Shown piece after piece: positions 44,312-54,516 of a stretch of DNA of 64,000 nucleotides; within the stretch, counting starts at the first letter, position 1, and every line of letters begins with the position of its first letter. The stretch lies in the NCBI RefSeq assembly GCF_018619475.1, contig NZ_JAHFZG010000012.1:50441-114440 (forward strand), written 5' to 3'. A program made the translations under genes and the position numbers. Below the pieces are notes generated by a model. It was not told where the DNA came from. It did not search any database and saw nothing but the letters and a program-made list of their open reading frames with translations. This DNA comes from Rhodomicrobium sp. Az07. GTDB lineage: Bacteria; Pseudomonadota; Alphaproteobacteria; Rhizobiales; Rhodomicrobiaceae.

Positions 44312-47198
44312 TCACGCAGCCCTTCGAAACCGGCTCACTCCGGCCCCGCTCGACGATGCCGCGGGCACCGGGCGACAGCGGGCGGATCGGGCGATTGCCG
44401 CGCTCAAGGCCCGTTCGCCCGACGCCACCTTCGACGACAGGACGCTTGCTTTCCTGTCGGCTGTGTTCGCGGGCTCCGAATTCCTTTTCGGTCTGGCCGA
44501 ACGCAACCCCGATCGGCTTTTCGAAACGCTCGAAACCTCGCCGGAAGCGCGCTTCGACGCGGTGCTCGACCGCGTCGCGGACGAAACGGCGGCGACCGCA
44601 AGCCAGCGCGAGCTGATGACCGCGCTCCGCATCGCCAAGGCCGACCTCGCCTTCCTCGTCGCGCTCGCCGATCTCGGCGAGGTGTGGAGCATGGACGAAG
44701 TCACGCGCCGCCTGACGGACGCCGCCGACGCGCTTGTCGGCCATGCGGTGCGCTTCCTGCTCACACGCGCCATGGAGGCGCGGAAGTTCTTCCCGCCGGA
44801 CCATACGCAGCCCGAGGACGGCAGCGGCTTCATCATCCTTGGTATGGGAAAATACGGCGCTCACGAACTGAACTATTCGAGCGACATCGACCTCATCATC
44901 TTTTACGACCGCGAAACGGCGCCGCTTGGCGGTGGAGTCGAAGCGCAGCCCTTCTTCGTGCGGCTCGCGCGCGACCTCGTCACCATTTTGCAGGAGCGCA
45001 CGGCGGACGGCTACGTGTTCCGCACCGATTTGCGCCTTCGGCCCGATCCCGGCTCGACGCAGGCCGCCATCTCCACCGACGCGGCGTTTCGCTATTACGA
45101 AAGCCTGGGCCAGAACTGGGAACGCGCCGCCATGATCAAGGCGCGGCCGGTGGCGGGCGACATCGCGGCGGGCGAAGCGTTCATGAAGTCGCTCGGCCCC
45201 TACATCTGGCGCAAATATCTCGACTACAACGCCATTTCCGACATTCACGCCATGAAGCGGCAGATCCACGCCGCCAAGGGGCACGAGAAGATTGCGGTCG
45301 CGGGGCACAATCTGAAGCTCGGGCGCGGCGGCATCCGCGAGATCGAGTTCTTCGTCCAGTCGCAGCAGCTCATCGCGGGCGGACGGCAGCCGCCGCTGCG
45401 CACGCGCCGCACGATCACCGGCCTGAAGCTTCTGACGGATTACGAGTGGATCGCGCCGGAGGTGCGCGACGACCTGTCCGACGCATACCGCACCCTGCGC
45501 CGCATGGAGCATCGCCTGCAAATGGTCGCGGACCAGCAGACGCATTCGCTTCCGTCCCAGCCCGACGAACTGGCATGCTTCGCGCGGTTCGCGGGGTATG
45601 CCGATGTGGCGCGTTTCGAGCGGGACATGCGCTCCACCATGATGATGGTGCAGGAACATTACGCCGCGCTTTTCGAGAAGACGCCACAACTCACCGCGTC
45701 GCACGCCGACGGCGGAAATCTCGTTTTCGCGGGCGACTCGGAAGACCCGGCCACGCTCACCACACTTGGCGCGATGGGCTTTCGGAACCCGTCCGGCGTC
45801 ATCGCCATGGTGAAGGGCTGGCATTACGGCCGCTACCCCGCCATGCGCAGCGCCCGCGCGCGCGAAATCCTCACCGAGTTCACGCCCGCGCTCCTCGAAG
45901 CGTTCGGCAAGACCGGCGACCCGGACCTCGCGCTCTCCACCTTCGACAAGTTCCTAGGCGAAGTGCCGACCGCGCTTCAGCTTTTCGCGATGCTGCGGGC
46001 GAACCCGACCTTCCTTCATCTTCTCGCGCAGATCATGGGTTCCGCGCCGCGCCTCGCCCGCGTCCTGTCGCGCCGCCGCCGCATCATGGAAGCGCTGCTC
46101 GACCCGGACGGCTTCGGCGAGGCTCCGACACCGGAGGACGTGCGCGACCACATCCGCCGGGACATCCTGGCCGCCGAGACCTACGACGACCGCCTCGACC
46201 GCGCGCGCGTCGTCGGACAGGAGCGCATGTTCCTTGCGGGCGTCGAGCTTCTGTCGGGCCGTATCGACCCGCGCGAGGCGGGCGCGACCTATTCGCTGAT
46301 CGCGGAGTCGGTCATCGAGGCGCTGCTCGACGCTGTGCAGGAGCGCTACGGCAACGGCATGCCCGCGCCCGTGGTCCTCGCCATGGGCAAGCTCGGCGGA
46401 CGCGAGACGACAGCTTCATCCGATGTCGATCTCATCGTGGTTTACGATGTGCCGCAGGACAAGGCGCAGGCCGCGCCGCAGCATTACGCGCGGCTCACGC
46501 AGCGCCTCATCTCCGCGCTGTCCGCACCGACGCCCGAGGGCGAGCTTTACGCCGTCGACATGCGGCTGCGCCCGTCCGGCAAGGCGGGGCCGGTTGCGGT
46601 GCGGCTCGACGGCTTCCTGTCCTACCAGAAGAACGAGGCGTGGACGTGGGAGCATCTCGCGCTCACCCGCGCGCGGCCCATCGCAGGCCCGCCTGAACTT
46701 CGCGAGCGGCTGTCCGCCACCATCCGCGATGTGCTGACGCTGCCGCGCGACCGGGCGAAGACGGCCGCCGATGTCCTCGAAATGCGCGCGCTCATCGAGA
46801 AGGAGAAGGGTACGCGCGACATCTGGCAGTTGAAGACGTTCAACGGCGGCCTGATCGACGTCGAATTCATCGCGCAGTTCCTTCAGGTCATGCACGCGAA
46901 TCGCCTGCCGGATATCCTCGACCAGAACACCGAGGCCGCGCTGCGGAAGCTCGTCGCTGCGGGCGTGCTCGATCCGGAAGACGGCGGCAGGCTGATCCAC
47001 GCGGCGGAGCTTTACAACGATGTGTCCCAGATCCTCCGGCTGTGTACGGAAGGCGCGTTCGACCCGGCCGCCGCGCCGCGCGATCTCGTCGAGGTTTTGC
47101 TGCACGTCACGGGCGAGCCGGACATCGCGCGTCTCGAAGGGCGGCTGCGCGATACCTACGCGGAAGTTGCCGCGCTGTTTTCGAGGCTCGTCCGCTAA
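44301..47198 (+). CDS. glnE: Glutamine synthetase adenylyltransferase/deadenylylase
   Basis: A 965-residue bifunctional enzyme that switches glutamine synthetase off by adenylylation and on by deadenylylation in response to PII and glutamine. Two nucleotidyltransferase cores are seen: GMGKYGAHELNYSSDIDLI (about residues 180-200) for removal and AMGKLGGRETTASSDVDLIVVYD (about 694-716) for addition. Usual length for the family. Its start lies inside the end of the sensor kinase gene, an arrangement known in this group. Confidence 0.95.
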   Translation: MPLDHAALRNRLTPAPLDDAAGTGRQRADRAIAALKARSPDATFDDRTLAFLSAVFAGSEFLFGLAERNPDRLFETLETSPEARFDAVLDRVADETAATASQRELMTALRIAKADLAFLVALADLGEVWSMDEVTRRLTDAADALVGHAVRFLLTRAMEARKFFPPDHTQPEDGSGFIILGMGKYGAHELNYSSDIDLIIFYDRETAPLGGGVEAQPFFVRLARDLVTILQERTADGYVFRTDLRLRPDPGSTQAAISTDAAFRYYESLGQNWERAAMIKARPVAGDIAAGEAFMKSLGPYIWRKYLDYNAISDIHAMKRQIHAAKGHEKIAVAGHNLKLGRGGIREIEFFVQSQQLIAGGRQPPLRTRRTITGLKLLTDYEWIAPEVRDDLSDAYRTLRRMEHRLQMVADQQTHSLPSQPDELACFARFAGYADVARFERDMRSTMMMVQEHYAALFEKTPQLTASHADGGNLVFAGDSEDPATLTTLGAMGFRNPSGVIAMVKGWHYGRYPAMRSARAREILTEFTPALLEAFGKTGDPDLALSTFDKFLGEVPTALQLFAMLRANPTFLHLLAQIMGSAPRLARVLSRRRRIMEALLDPDGFGEAPTPEDVRDHIRRDILAAETYDDRLDRARVVGQERMFLAGVELLSGRIDPREAGATYSLIAESVIEALLDAVQERYGNGMPAPVVLAMGKLGGRETTASSDVDLIVVYDVPQDKAQAAPQHYARLTQRLISALSAPTPEGELYAVDMRLRPSGKAGPVAVRLDGFLSYQKNEAWTWEHLALTRARPIAGPPELRERLSATIRDVLTLPRDRAKTAADVLEMRALIEKEKGTRDIWQLKTFNGGLIDVEFIAQFLQVMHANRLPDILDQNTEAALRKLVAAGVLDPEDGGRLIHAAELYNDVSQILRLCTEGAFDPAAAPRDLVEVLLHVTGEPDIARLEGRLRDTYAEVAALFSRLVR

Positions 47199-47429
47199 CA
47201 CGCGGCTGAGGCGTTTGCGTTTTTGCGATGCAACAGACGCGCGGCCTCGGTGTTTTCGCGTCGACAGTGGGCTTCCTTCATGGCGTTTGGATCGAGGGGC
47301 AGTCGGCCAAAAAAGCATGCGAATAAGTCGATCGTTCACAAAAGCTTAGAATGCTTTCGAAACCGAACGCCCGCAAAGTAAGCATCGACTGACACGCAAT
47401 TCCCCGGCGCTGCGCAACGAGGACGGAAG

Positions 47430-48911
47430 ATGGCCCGCATCATTGTTGTCGACCCCTTCGATTATGTCGTCTTCGGCGGCACGGGCGATCTGGCCCGCCG
47501 CAAGCTCTTCCCGGCGCTCTATCATCGCGACCACGATAATCAACTCCCCGAGACCGCGCGAATCATCGGCGTGGCGCGGCGCGACGAAACGACAGAAAGC
47601 TATCGCGCCGACGTGGAAGACGCGATCCGCGCCTCGCTTCCCGAGGGCGATATCGACGGCGAGACGCTCGGCCGCTTTCTCTCGCGCGTGGTCTATGTGC
47701 GCGCGGACGGCACGAGCGACGACGGCTGGGACGAGCTTTCCAGCCTGCTCGACGATCGCCGCGACTGCATTCGCGTGTTCTACCTCGCCACCGCGTCGAA
47801 CCTTTTCGGCCCGATCTGCCATCGCATCAAAAGCCACGGCCTCATCACCGACAGGACGCGGCTCGTGCTCGAAAAGCCGCTCGGCCACGACCTCGAATCC
47901 TCGCGCGCCATCAACGAGTCGGTGGGGCAGGACTTCCCGGAAGACCGCATCTACCGCATCGACCATTATCTCGGGAAGGAGACGGTGCAGAACCTGATGG
48001 CGCTGCGCTTCGCGAACGTGCTGTTCGAGCCGTTGTGGAACGCCGCGCATATCGATCACGTGCAGATTACCGTCGCCGAGACGCTTGGGCTTGGAAGCCG
48101 CGCGAAGTATTACGATCAGGCGGGCGCGCTGCGCGACATGGTGCAGAACCACATGTTGCAGATGCTGTGTCTCGTGGCGATGGAGCCGCCGACGTGCATC
48201 TGGGCCGATGCGGTGCGCGACGAAAAACTTAAGGTGCTGCGCGCGCTGAAACCCATCGCGGGCGGCGCAGCGTCGAATGTCACCGTGCGCGGCCAGTATC
48301 GCGCGGGCGCGGCGAACGGGCACGCGGTGCCGGGCTATCAGCAGGAACTCGGTGCCGGGGCGCCGACGAGCCCGACCGAAACCTTTGTCGCGCTGAAGCT
48401 CGAAATCGAAAACTGGCGCTGGGCGGGCACGCCATTCTACCTGCGCACCGGCAAGCGGCTCCCTTCCCGCGTGTCCGAGATCGTCGTCACCTTCCGCCAC
48501 ATTCCGCATTCGATCTTCAGCCGCGACGCAGGGCCGGTGGTGTCGAACCGGCTCGTCATTCGCCTCCAGCCGGACGAAGGCATCAAGCTTTGGCTCATGA
48601 TCAAGGATCGAGGGCCGGGCGGCATGCGGCTGCGAAATGTGCCGCTCGACATGACGTTCCGCGAGGCATTCGGCCAGCGGAACCCGGATGCCTACGAGCG
48701 CCTTCTCCTCGACGTGGTGCGCGGGAACCAGACGCTGTTCATGCGCCGCGACGAGGTGGAAGCCGCGTGGCGCTGGATCGATCCGATCCTTGAGGCGTGG
48801 GACGCGGCAAAGGACGGCGTGAAACCCTACACTGCGGGCTCGTGGGGGCCATCGGCGTCGATTGCGCTGATCGAGCGCGACGGCCGCACCTGGTATGAGG
48901 AGGATTCATGA
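47430..48911 (+). CDS. zwf: Glucose-6-phosphate 1-dehydrogenase
   Basis: A 493-residue enzyme oxidising glucose 6-phosphate to the lactone with NADP+. The coenzyme loop FGGTGDLARRKLFPALY (about residues 12-28) and the active-site motif RIDHYLGKETVQN (about 175-187) are intact. First gene of zwf-pgl-edd-eda; its last four bases overlap the pgl start. The 230-base upstream gap should hold the promoter; I see no clear operator. Confidence 0.96.
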   Translation: MARIIVVDPFDYVVFGGTGDLARRKLFPALYHRDHDNQLPETARIIGVARRDETTESYRADVEDAIRASLPEGDIDGETLGRFLSRVVYVRADGTSDDGWDELSSLLDDRRDCIRVFYLATASNLFGPICHRIKSHGLITDRTRLVLEKPLGHDLESSRAINESVGQDFPEDRIYRIDHYLGKETVQNLMALRFANVLFEPLWNAAHIDHVQITVAETLGLGSRAKYYDQAGALRDMVQNHMLQMLCLVAMEPPTCIWADAVRDEKLKVLRALKPIAGGAASNVTVRGQYRAGAANGHAVPGYQQELGAGAPTSPTETFVALKLEIENWRWAGTPFYLRTGKRLPSRVSEIVVTFRHIPHSIFSRDAGPVVSNRLVIRLQPDEGIKLWLMIKDRGPGGMRLRNVPLDMTFREAFGQRNPDAYERLLLDVVRGNQTLFMRRDEVEAAWRWIDPILEAWDAAKDGVKPYTAGSWGPSASIALIERDGRTWYEEDS

Positions 48912-49612
48912 GCGCCACCATCGAGCGGCATGATTTCAAGGACAGCGCCGCGCTCGCGGAAGCGTTGGCGCAGCGCGTGGCGGATGCCCTTCAGACGCGC
49001 ATCGGCGAATTCGACCGCGCCTCGCTTGCCGTGTCGGGCGGGCGAACCCCGGCGACGTTTCTGGATGCGTTGTCGCGCAAACCGCTGCCGTGGGATCGCG
49101 TGTGGGTGACGTTGGTCGATGAGCGCTGGGTGCCCGAAAGTTCGGATCGCTCGAATGCGCGGCTCGTGCGCGCGCATCTCCTGCAAAACGAGGCTGCCGC
49201 CGCGCATTTCGTACCGCTCGTGAACGACGCGCCGACGCCGGAAGCCGGGCTTGCGGAAGCGCAAGCGCTGCTGGAGCCGTTGCCATGGCCGCTCGCCGCC
49301 TGCGTGCTCGGCATGGGCGGTGACGGACACACAGCGTCGTTCTTCCCGCACGCCGCGGGCCTCGACGCCGCACTATCGCCGCCGCCCGGTGCGCGCCTCG
49401 CCGCCACGTCCGCTGACGCCGCCGGTGAGCCGCGCATCACCCTGACCTTGCCCGTCATTATGGAAGCTTCGCTGATCGCGCTCCATATAGAGAGCGAGTC
49501 CAAATTGCGGGTATTGGACACTGCACGGGCCGCCGGCCCGCTCGAAGACATGCCGATCCGCGCCGTGCTTCGCGCGTCGCCCCGGCCGGTCGAGGTGTTC
49601 TGGTGTCCATGA
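48908..49612 (+). CDS. pgl: 6-phosphogluconolactonase
   Basis: A 234-residue enzyme of the DevB/Pgl type related to glucosamine-6-phosphate isomerases. SLAVSGGRTPATFLDAL (substrate phosphate loop), VWVTLVDERWVPESSDRSNARL and LGMGGDGHTASFFP are diagnostic. It hydrolyses the lactone made by Zwf. Overlaps zwf by four bases. Confidence 0.95.
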   Translation: MSATIERHDFKDSAALAEALAQRVADALQTRIGEFDRASLAVSGGRTPATFLDALSRKPLPWDRVWVTLVDERWVPESSDRSNARLVRAHLLQNEAAAAHFVPLVNDAPTPEAGLAEAQALLEPLPWPLAACVLGMGGDGHTASFFPHAAGLDAALSPPPGARLAATSADAAGEPRITLTLPVIMEASLIALHIESESKLRVLDTARAAGPLEDMPIRAVLRASPRPVEVFWCP

Positions 49613-49657
49613 GCCGAAACACATCCATGAGGCTTTGAGGCCGAAAGGGAATTTGCC

Positions 49658-51487
49658 GTGTCCATTCATTCCACCGTTGGCGAAGTCACCGAACGCATCG
49701 TCAGGCGCAGCCACGACAAGCGCGCGCGTTACCTCGACCGCATCGCGCAAGCCGCCGAACATAAGCCCGAGCGAACGCATCTCGGCTGCGCGAACCAGGC
49801 GCACGGCTTCGCCGCCTGTGGTCCCATCGACAAGGAGCGGCTGCGCGAAGGCCGCACGCCAAATCTCGGCATCGTAACGGCCTATAACGACATGCTGTCG
49901 GCGCATCAGCCCTATGAGCGCTTTCCGCCGCTGATCCGCGAGGCGGCGCGGGAGGCGGGCGCGACGGCGCAGGTCGCTGGCGGAACACCCGCCATGTGCG
50001 ACGGCATCACCCAGGGCTTCGAGGGCATGGAAATCGGCCTGTTCTCGCGCGAGGTGATCGCGCTGTCGACGGCTGTCGCGCTTTCGCATCAGACGTTCGA
50101 CGCCGCCGTGATGCTCGGCATCTGCGACAAGATCGTGCCGGGCCTGTTCATCGGAGCGGCGTCGTTCGGGCATCTGCCTGTCGTGTTTCTACCCGGCGGC
50201 CCGATGACGACCGGCTTGCCGAACCCCGAGAAGTCGCGCATCCGCCAGCTTTACGCGGAAGGCAAGGTGAGCCGCGACGAGCTTCTCGCGGCGGAAGCGG
50301 CGTCCTACCACGCGCCGGGCACCTGCACCTTCTACGGCACGGCGAACACGAACCAGATGGTCATGGAGATGATGGGCGTGCATATTCCGGGTGCGTCCTT
50401 CGTGAATGCCAACACGCCGCTGCGGGATGCACTGACGCGCGAGGGCGTGCGCCGCGCGCTCGCCATGACCGCGCTCGGCAACGAATACACACCCTTCGGC
50501 GCGATGGTGGACGAGCGCTCCTTCGTGAACGCCATCGCGGGCGTGCTCGCCACGGGCGGCTCGACGAACCACACGCTTCACCTTCTCGCCATGTCGGCTG
50601 CGATGGGCATCACCCTGACCTGGGACGATTTCGACGCGCTGTCAGCCGTGGTGCCGCTGGTCGCGCATGTCTATCCGAGCGGAGCTGCGGACGTGAACCA
50701 GTTCGCGGCGGCGGGCGGCGTGCCGTTCGTCATCCGCGAGCTTCTGGCTGCCGGTTTCCTCCACGGCGACATCAAGACCGTGTGGGGAACGCCGCTCGAC
50801 GCTTACGCCATAGAGCCGGGGCTCGACGCCGAGGGACATCTCGTCTGGCGCGAGGCGGCGGAAAAGAGCGGCGACGAGAGGATCCTGCGCGGCGTGGACC
50901 AGCCGTTCAGCGTGGAAGGCGGCATTCGCGTGCTCGACGGCAATCTCGGCCGCGCGGTCATGAAAACTTCGGCGCTGACGCCCGAACGTCTCGCGATCGA
51001 AGGACCGGCGCGCATCTTTCATTCGCAGGAAGCCTTGCAGGAGGCGTTCAAGGCGGGCGACCTGACCGGCGATTTCGTCGCCGTAGTGCGCTTCCAGGGG
51101 CCGAAGGCGAACGGCATGCCCGAGTTGCACAAGCTGCTTCCGCCGCTCGGCGTGCTTCAGGATCGCGGCCAGCGCGTGGCGCTTCTGACCGACGGACGCA
51201 TGTCCGGCGCATCCGGCAAGGTGCCGTCGGCGATCCATGTTACACCGGAGGCTGTGGCGGGTGGCCCCATCGCGCGAATCCGCGAGGGTGATATAATCCG
51301 GATCGATGCCGTGTCCGGCACGCTGGCGGCGCTGGTCGACGAGAAGGAATGGGCGGCGCGCGAGCCGGCGACCGCCGATCTTTTCCCGTCGCATGAGGGC
51401 GTCGGCCGCGAATTGTTCGCGCCGTTCCGTGCGGCTGTGGGCGAGGCCGACACGGGAGCCACAGTCTTTTTCAGGAGCGCCGCATGA
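49658..51487 (+). CDS. edd: 6-phosphogluconate dehydratase
   Basis: A 609-residue IlvD/Edd-family Fe-S dehydratase producing 2-keto-3-deoxy-6-phosphogluconate. Cluster-type cysteines appear in [26 protein letters not shown] and [31 protein letters not shown] near the C-terminus is diagnostic for the family. The start is GTG at 49658 with AGGGAA upstream. Overlaps eda by four bases (ATGA). Confidence 0.96.
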   Translation: MSIHSTVGEVTERIVRRSHDKRARYLDRIAQAAEHKPERTHLGCANQAHGFAACGPIDKERLREGRTPNLGIVTAYNDMLSAHQPYERFPPLIREAAREAGATAQVAGGTPAMCDGITQGFEGMEIGLFSREVIALSTAVALSHQTFDAAVMLGICDKIVPGLFIGAASFGHLPVVFLPGGPMTTGLPNPEKSRIRQLYAEGKVSRDELLAAEAASYHAPGTCTFYGTANTNQMVMEMMGVHIPGASFVNANTPLRDALTREGVRRALAMTALGNEYTPFGAMVDERSFVNAIAGVLATGGSTNHTLHLLAMSAAMGITLTWDDFDALSAVVPLVAHVYPSGAADVNQFAAAGGVPFVIRELLAAGFLHGDIKTVWGTPLDAYAIEPGLDAEGHLVWREAAEKSGDERILRGVDQPFSVEGGIRVLDGNLGRAVMKTSALTPERLAIEGPARIFHSQEALQEAFKAGDLTGDFVAVVRFQGPKANGMPELHKLLPPLGVLQDRGQRVALLTDGRMSGASGKVPSAIHVTPEAVAGGPIARIREGDIIRIDAVSGTLAALVDEKEWAAREPATADLFPSHEGVGRELFAPFRAAVGEADTGATVFFRSAA

Positions 51488-52131
51488 CTGCATCTGCGCA
51501 AGCCGGTCTCGAATCCGTTCTCAGCCGCGCCGCCGTGATCCCCGTGGTCGTCATCGACAAGGCGGCGGACGGGGTTCCGCTGGCGCGCGCGTTGCTCGCG
51601 GGCGGCCTCCCGGCGATCGAGATCACGCTTCGCACCGCCGCGGCGCTCGATGCGATCCGCGCCATCGCGAACGAGGTGCCGGAGGCGATCGTCGGCGCCG
51701 GTACCGTCCTCGACGGCGCGCTATTGAAGGCGGCGAAGGAAGCAGGCGCGCGCTTTGCTGTTTCACCGGGCGCTACACCGCGCCTTCTCGACGCCGCCGC
51801 GTCAGACGGCCTGCCGTTGTTGCCCGGCGTCGGGACGGCGTCGGAGGCGATGGCGCTCATAGAACGCGGCTATCGCTTCGCGAAATTCTTCCCGGCGGAG
51901 GCATCGGGCGGCCCCGCGCTGCTCGCGAGCCTTGCCTCGCCCCTGCCGCAGCTCAGATTCTGCCCGACGGGCGGCATCACGCACGATAACGCGCCGCGCT
52001 ATCTCAAGCTGCCGAATGTGATTTGCGTGGGCGGATCGTGGATGGTGAATCGGGCGCGCATCGCCGAAAGCGACTGGCCGTCGATCACCGCGCTCGCAAA
52101 GGCAGCGGCGGCGCTTCGGGTGGCCGGTTAA
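51484..52131 (+). CDS. eda: KDPG aldolase
   Basis: A 215-residue TIM-barrel class I aldolase that splits 2-keto-3-deoxy-6-phosphogluconate to pyruvate and glyceraldehyde 3-phosphate. The catalytic glutamate is in PAIEITLRT and the Schiff-base lysine in [13 protein letters not shown]. Completes the Entner-Doudoroff operon. It converges with the aminotransferase gene 18 bases away. Confidence 0.95.
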   Translation: MTASAQAGLESVLSRAAVIPVVVIDKAADGVPLARALLAGGLPAIEITLRTAAALDAIRAIANEVPEAIVGAGTVLDGALLKAAKEAGARFAVSPGATPRLLDAAASDGLPLLPGVGTASEAMALIERGYRFAKFFPAEASGGPALLASLASPLPQLRFCPTGGITHDNAPRYLKLPNVICVGGSWMVNRARIAESDWPSITALAKAAAALRVAG

Positions 52132-52149
52132 GCCACGCCGGTCAAGCGG

Positions 52150-53496
52150 CTACGCGACGCGCCGGAGCGCGTTGCGCAGCGCCTCCACGATCTCGCCGAT
52201 CTGGCCTTCCGTCACGATCAGCGGCGGCGACAGCGCGATGATTTCGCCGCCCTGCCGCACGAGCACGCCATTCGCAAAACAGTCCTGATAGACCTCGAAC
52301 GCGCGTTTGCCCGCGCCATCGGCGCGCGGGACAAGCTCGATGCCCGCCACGAGCCCCATGTTGCGGATGTCGATGACATGCGGCTCGCCTCTGAGCGAAT
52401 GCACGGCCTCTTCCCACAGCGGCGCGAGAGCCGAAGCGCGCTCGAACAGACCTTCGTTTTGGTAGATGTCGAGCGTTGCAAGCCCGGCCGCGCAGGCCAC
52501 GGGATGGCCGGAATAGGTGTAGCCGTGGAACAGTTCGATGACGTGTTCCGGCCCTTGCATGATCGCGTCGTGAATCTCGCGCTTGGCGATGGCCGCGCCC
52601 ATGGGGATCGCGCCGTTGGTGATGCCTTTCGCCACGGTGAAAATGTCGGGCACGACGCCAAGCGCCTGCGAGGCGAAGGCCGCGCCCATGCGCCCGAAGC
52701 CCGTGATGACCTCGTCGAAGATGAGCAGCAGGCCGTGGCGGTCGCAGATCGCGCGGAGCCGTTCGAGATAGCCCTTCGGCGGCAGGATCACGCCCGCCGA
52801 GCCGGACATCGGCTCCACGATCACGCCCGCGATGGTGTCCGCGCCGTGCAGCGCGATGATGCCTTCGAGCGCGTCGGCAAGTTCCGCGCCATGCTCCGGC
52901 CAGCCTTTGGTAAAGGCGTTGCGCTTGGTGTCGAGCGTATGCGGCAGGTAGTCGACGTAAGGCAGCAGCGCCCCGAAAGCGCGGCGGTTGTTCACGAGGC
53001 CGCCGACCGACATGCCGCCGAAATTGCAGCCGTGATAGCCCTTCTCACGCCCGACGAAGCGGGTGCGCTGGGCTTGCCCTCGTGCGTGGTGGTAGGCGAG
53101 CGCGATCTTCAGCGCGGATTCGACTGCCTCGGAGCCGGAATTCGCAAAAAACACGCGGTCGAGGCCGTCCGGCGCGATGCGGGCGAGCCGCGCCGCCAGT
53201 TCGAACGCGCCGGAGTGGCCGATCTGGAACGCGGTCGCGTAGTCCATTTTCAGAAGCTGACGCTCGACCGCCTCGGCGATTTCGCGCCGCCCATGGCCCG
53301 CGTTCACGCACCAGAGCCCCGCCACGCCGTCGAGCACCTTGCGGCCGTCTATCGTGGTATAATGCATGCCATGCGCCTCGACGAGCACGCGCGGGTTGGC
53401 CTTGAACTGGCGATTCGCGGTGAACGGCATCCAGTACGCCGACATGTCGAGTTCGTTGGAAAGGGCGGCGGCGTTCTGGCTCGATTTCTGGCTCAT
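52150..53496 (-). CDS. Class III omega-amino acid:pyruvate aminotransferase
   Basis: A 448-residue PLP enzyme. YWMPFTANRQFKANPRVL at the N-terminus is typical for beta-alanine:pyruvate transaminases; the PLP lysine is in FTVAKGITNGAIPMGA and the phosphate-binding aspartate in LLIFDEVITGFGRMG. It would convert beta-alanine or other omega-amines plus pyruvate to the semialdehyde and alanine. I start at the ATG at 53496, preceded by GAGAGG; the long in-frame extension upstream is not protein-like. Confidence 0.88.
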   Translation of the reverse strand: MSQKSSQNAAALSNELDMSAYWMPFTANRQFKANPRVLVEAHGMHYTTIDGRKVLDGVAGLWCVNAGHGRREIAEAVERQLLKMDYATAFQIGHSGAFELAARLARIAPDGLDRVFFANSGSEAVESALKIALAYHHARGQAQRTRFVGREKGYHGCNFGGMSVGGLVNNRRAFGALLPYVDYLPHTLDTKRNAFTKGWPEHGAELADALEGIIALHGADTIAGVIVEPMSGSAGVILPPKGYLERLRAICDRHGLLLIFDEVITGFGRMGAAFASQALGVVPDIFTVAKGITNGAIPMGAAIAKREIHDAIMQGPEHVIELFHGYTYSGHPVACAAGLATLDIYQNEGLFERASALAPLWEEAVHSLRGEPHVIDIRNMGLVAGIELVPRADGAGKRAFEVYQDCFANGVLVRQGGEIIALSPPLIVTEGQIGEIVEALRNALRRVA

Positions 53497-53613
53497 GGGC
53501 GTACCTCTCATGGCAACGGGGTTTAAACCTGTGGGGGCCTCGTCACAAGCCGAATGCACGGTGGGAAAAGGAATGGCGACAAAGCGCAAGGGTCGCGCGG
53601 CTCTCACGGGAGC

Positions 53614-53727
53614 CGCCTGAAATCGCCCGCGGTGGCGTTTCTCCTTTCGCGCGAGTCCGGCTTCATGACAGGCTCGGCGCTTATCGTCGGCGGCGGGATG
53701 ACCCGGAAGATGATCTATCGGGAGTAG
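53614..53727 (+). pseudogene. Remnant of a short-chain dehydrogenase gene (C-terminal end)
   Basis: About 37 codons in one frame ending at TAG 53725-53727 translate to a typical SDR C-terminus (VAFLLSRESGFMTGSALIV, then GGGMTRKMIYRE). Nothing SDR-like lies upstream, no start codon fits, and the next gene starts five bases later. The most likely reading is a deletion that fused this tail to the upstream region of the aminotransferase. Confidence 0.6.
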
Positions 53728-53731
53728 AGCC

Positions 53732-54508
53732 ATGCATATCGATCTCAACGCGGACATGGGCGAAGGGTTCGGCGCCTACCGCATCGGCCATGACGAGGAA
53801 CTCGTCGACATCGTCACCTCGGCGAATGTCGCTTGCGGCTTCCACGGCGGCGACGCCACCATCATGCACGGCCTCGCCGTAGCCGCGGCGGCGCGCGGTG
53901 TGGCGCTTGGCGCGCATCCGGGCTTCAACGACCTCTGGGGCTTCGGTCGGCGCGCGATCCCGATGCCCGCGCGCGATCTCGAATATATGGTTGCGTATCA
54001 GATCGGCGCGCTTCAGGCGCTCGCGGCCTATGCGAACGCGCCGTTGCGCCATGTGAAGCCGCACGGTGCGCTTTACACCATGGCGGCGAAGGATGCGTCC
54101 TATGCGGGCGCAATCGCGGGCGCGGTGCGCACCGTCGACGAGGGGCTTATCCTTGTCGGGCCGCCGGGTTCCGAGCTTGAGAAAGCGGCCAATCTCGCGG
54201 GGCTTGTCTTTGCGCGCGAAGGCTTCTGCGACCGGCTCTATCGCGAGGATGGCTCGCTCGTGCCGCGCGGCGAACCGGGCGCGGTCATCGCCAACGCCGA
54301 TGCCGCCGCGTTGCAGGCGCTCCGGCTCGCGACGGAAGGCGTGGCCCATACGACGGGCGGCGGGAAGGTGAAGCTCGAAGTCGATACGCTTTGCATCCAT
54401 GGCGACGAACCGGGCGCCGTCGCCATCGCCAAAGCGGTTCGCCGCGCGCTCGAACAGGTGGGCGTCGAACTGCGCCCGCTCTCGCCCGCCGTCGCCGTAA
54501 CGGTATGA
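53732..54508 (+). CDS. pxpA: LamB/YcsF family protein, 5-oxoprolinase subunit A
   Basis: A 258-residue protein with the family opening HIDLNADMGEGFGAYRIG and NVACGFHGGDATIM, HVKPHGALYTM and TLCIHGDEPGAVAIAKAVR. In other bacteria PxpA works with PxpB and PxpC to cleave 5-oxoproline with ATP. No pxpB or pxpC is adjacent here, so partners must lie elsewhere or the gene acts alone. Just upstream is the SDR remnant. Confidence 0.9.
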   Translation: MHIDLNADMGEGFGAYRIGHDEELVDIVTSANVACGFHGGDATIMHGLAVAAAARGVALGAHPGFNDLWGFGRRAIPMPARDLEYMVAYQIGALQALAAYANAPLRHVKPHGALYTMAAKDASYAGAIAGAVRTVDEGLILVGPPGSELEKAANLAGLVFAREGFCDRLYREDGSLVPRGEPGAVIANADAAALQALRLATEGVAHTTGGGKVKLEVDTLCIHGDEPGAVAIAKAVRRALEQVGVELRPLSPAVAVTV

Positions 54509-54516
54509 CGGCACGA

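Noticed and set aside
44684..46696. A 670-codon open frame in another frame of glnE
   Set aside because: Lies entirely inside glnE, is rich in Arg and Pro and has no ribosome site or motif.
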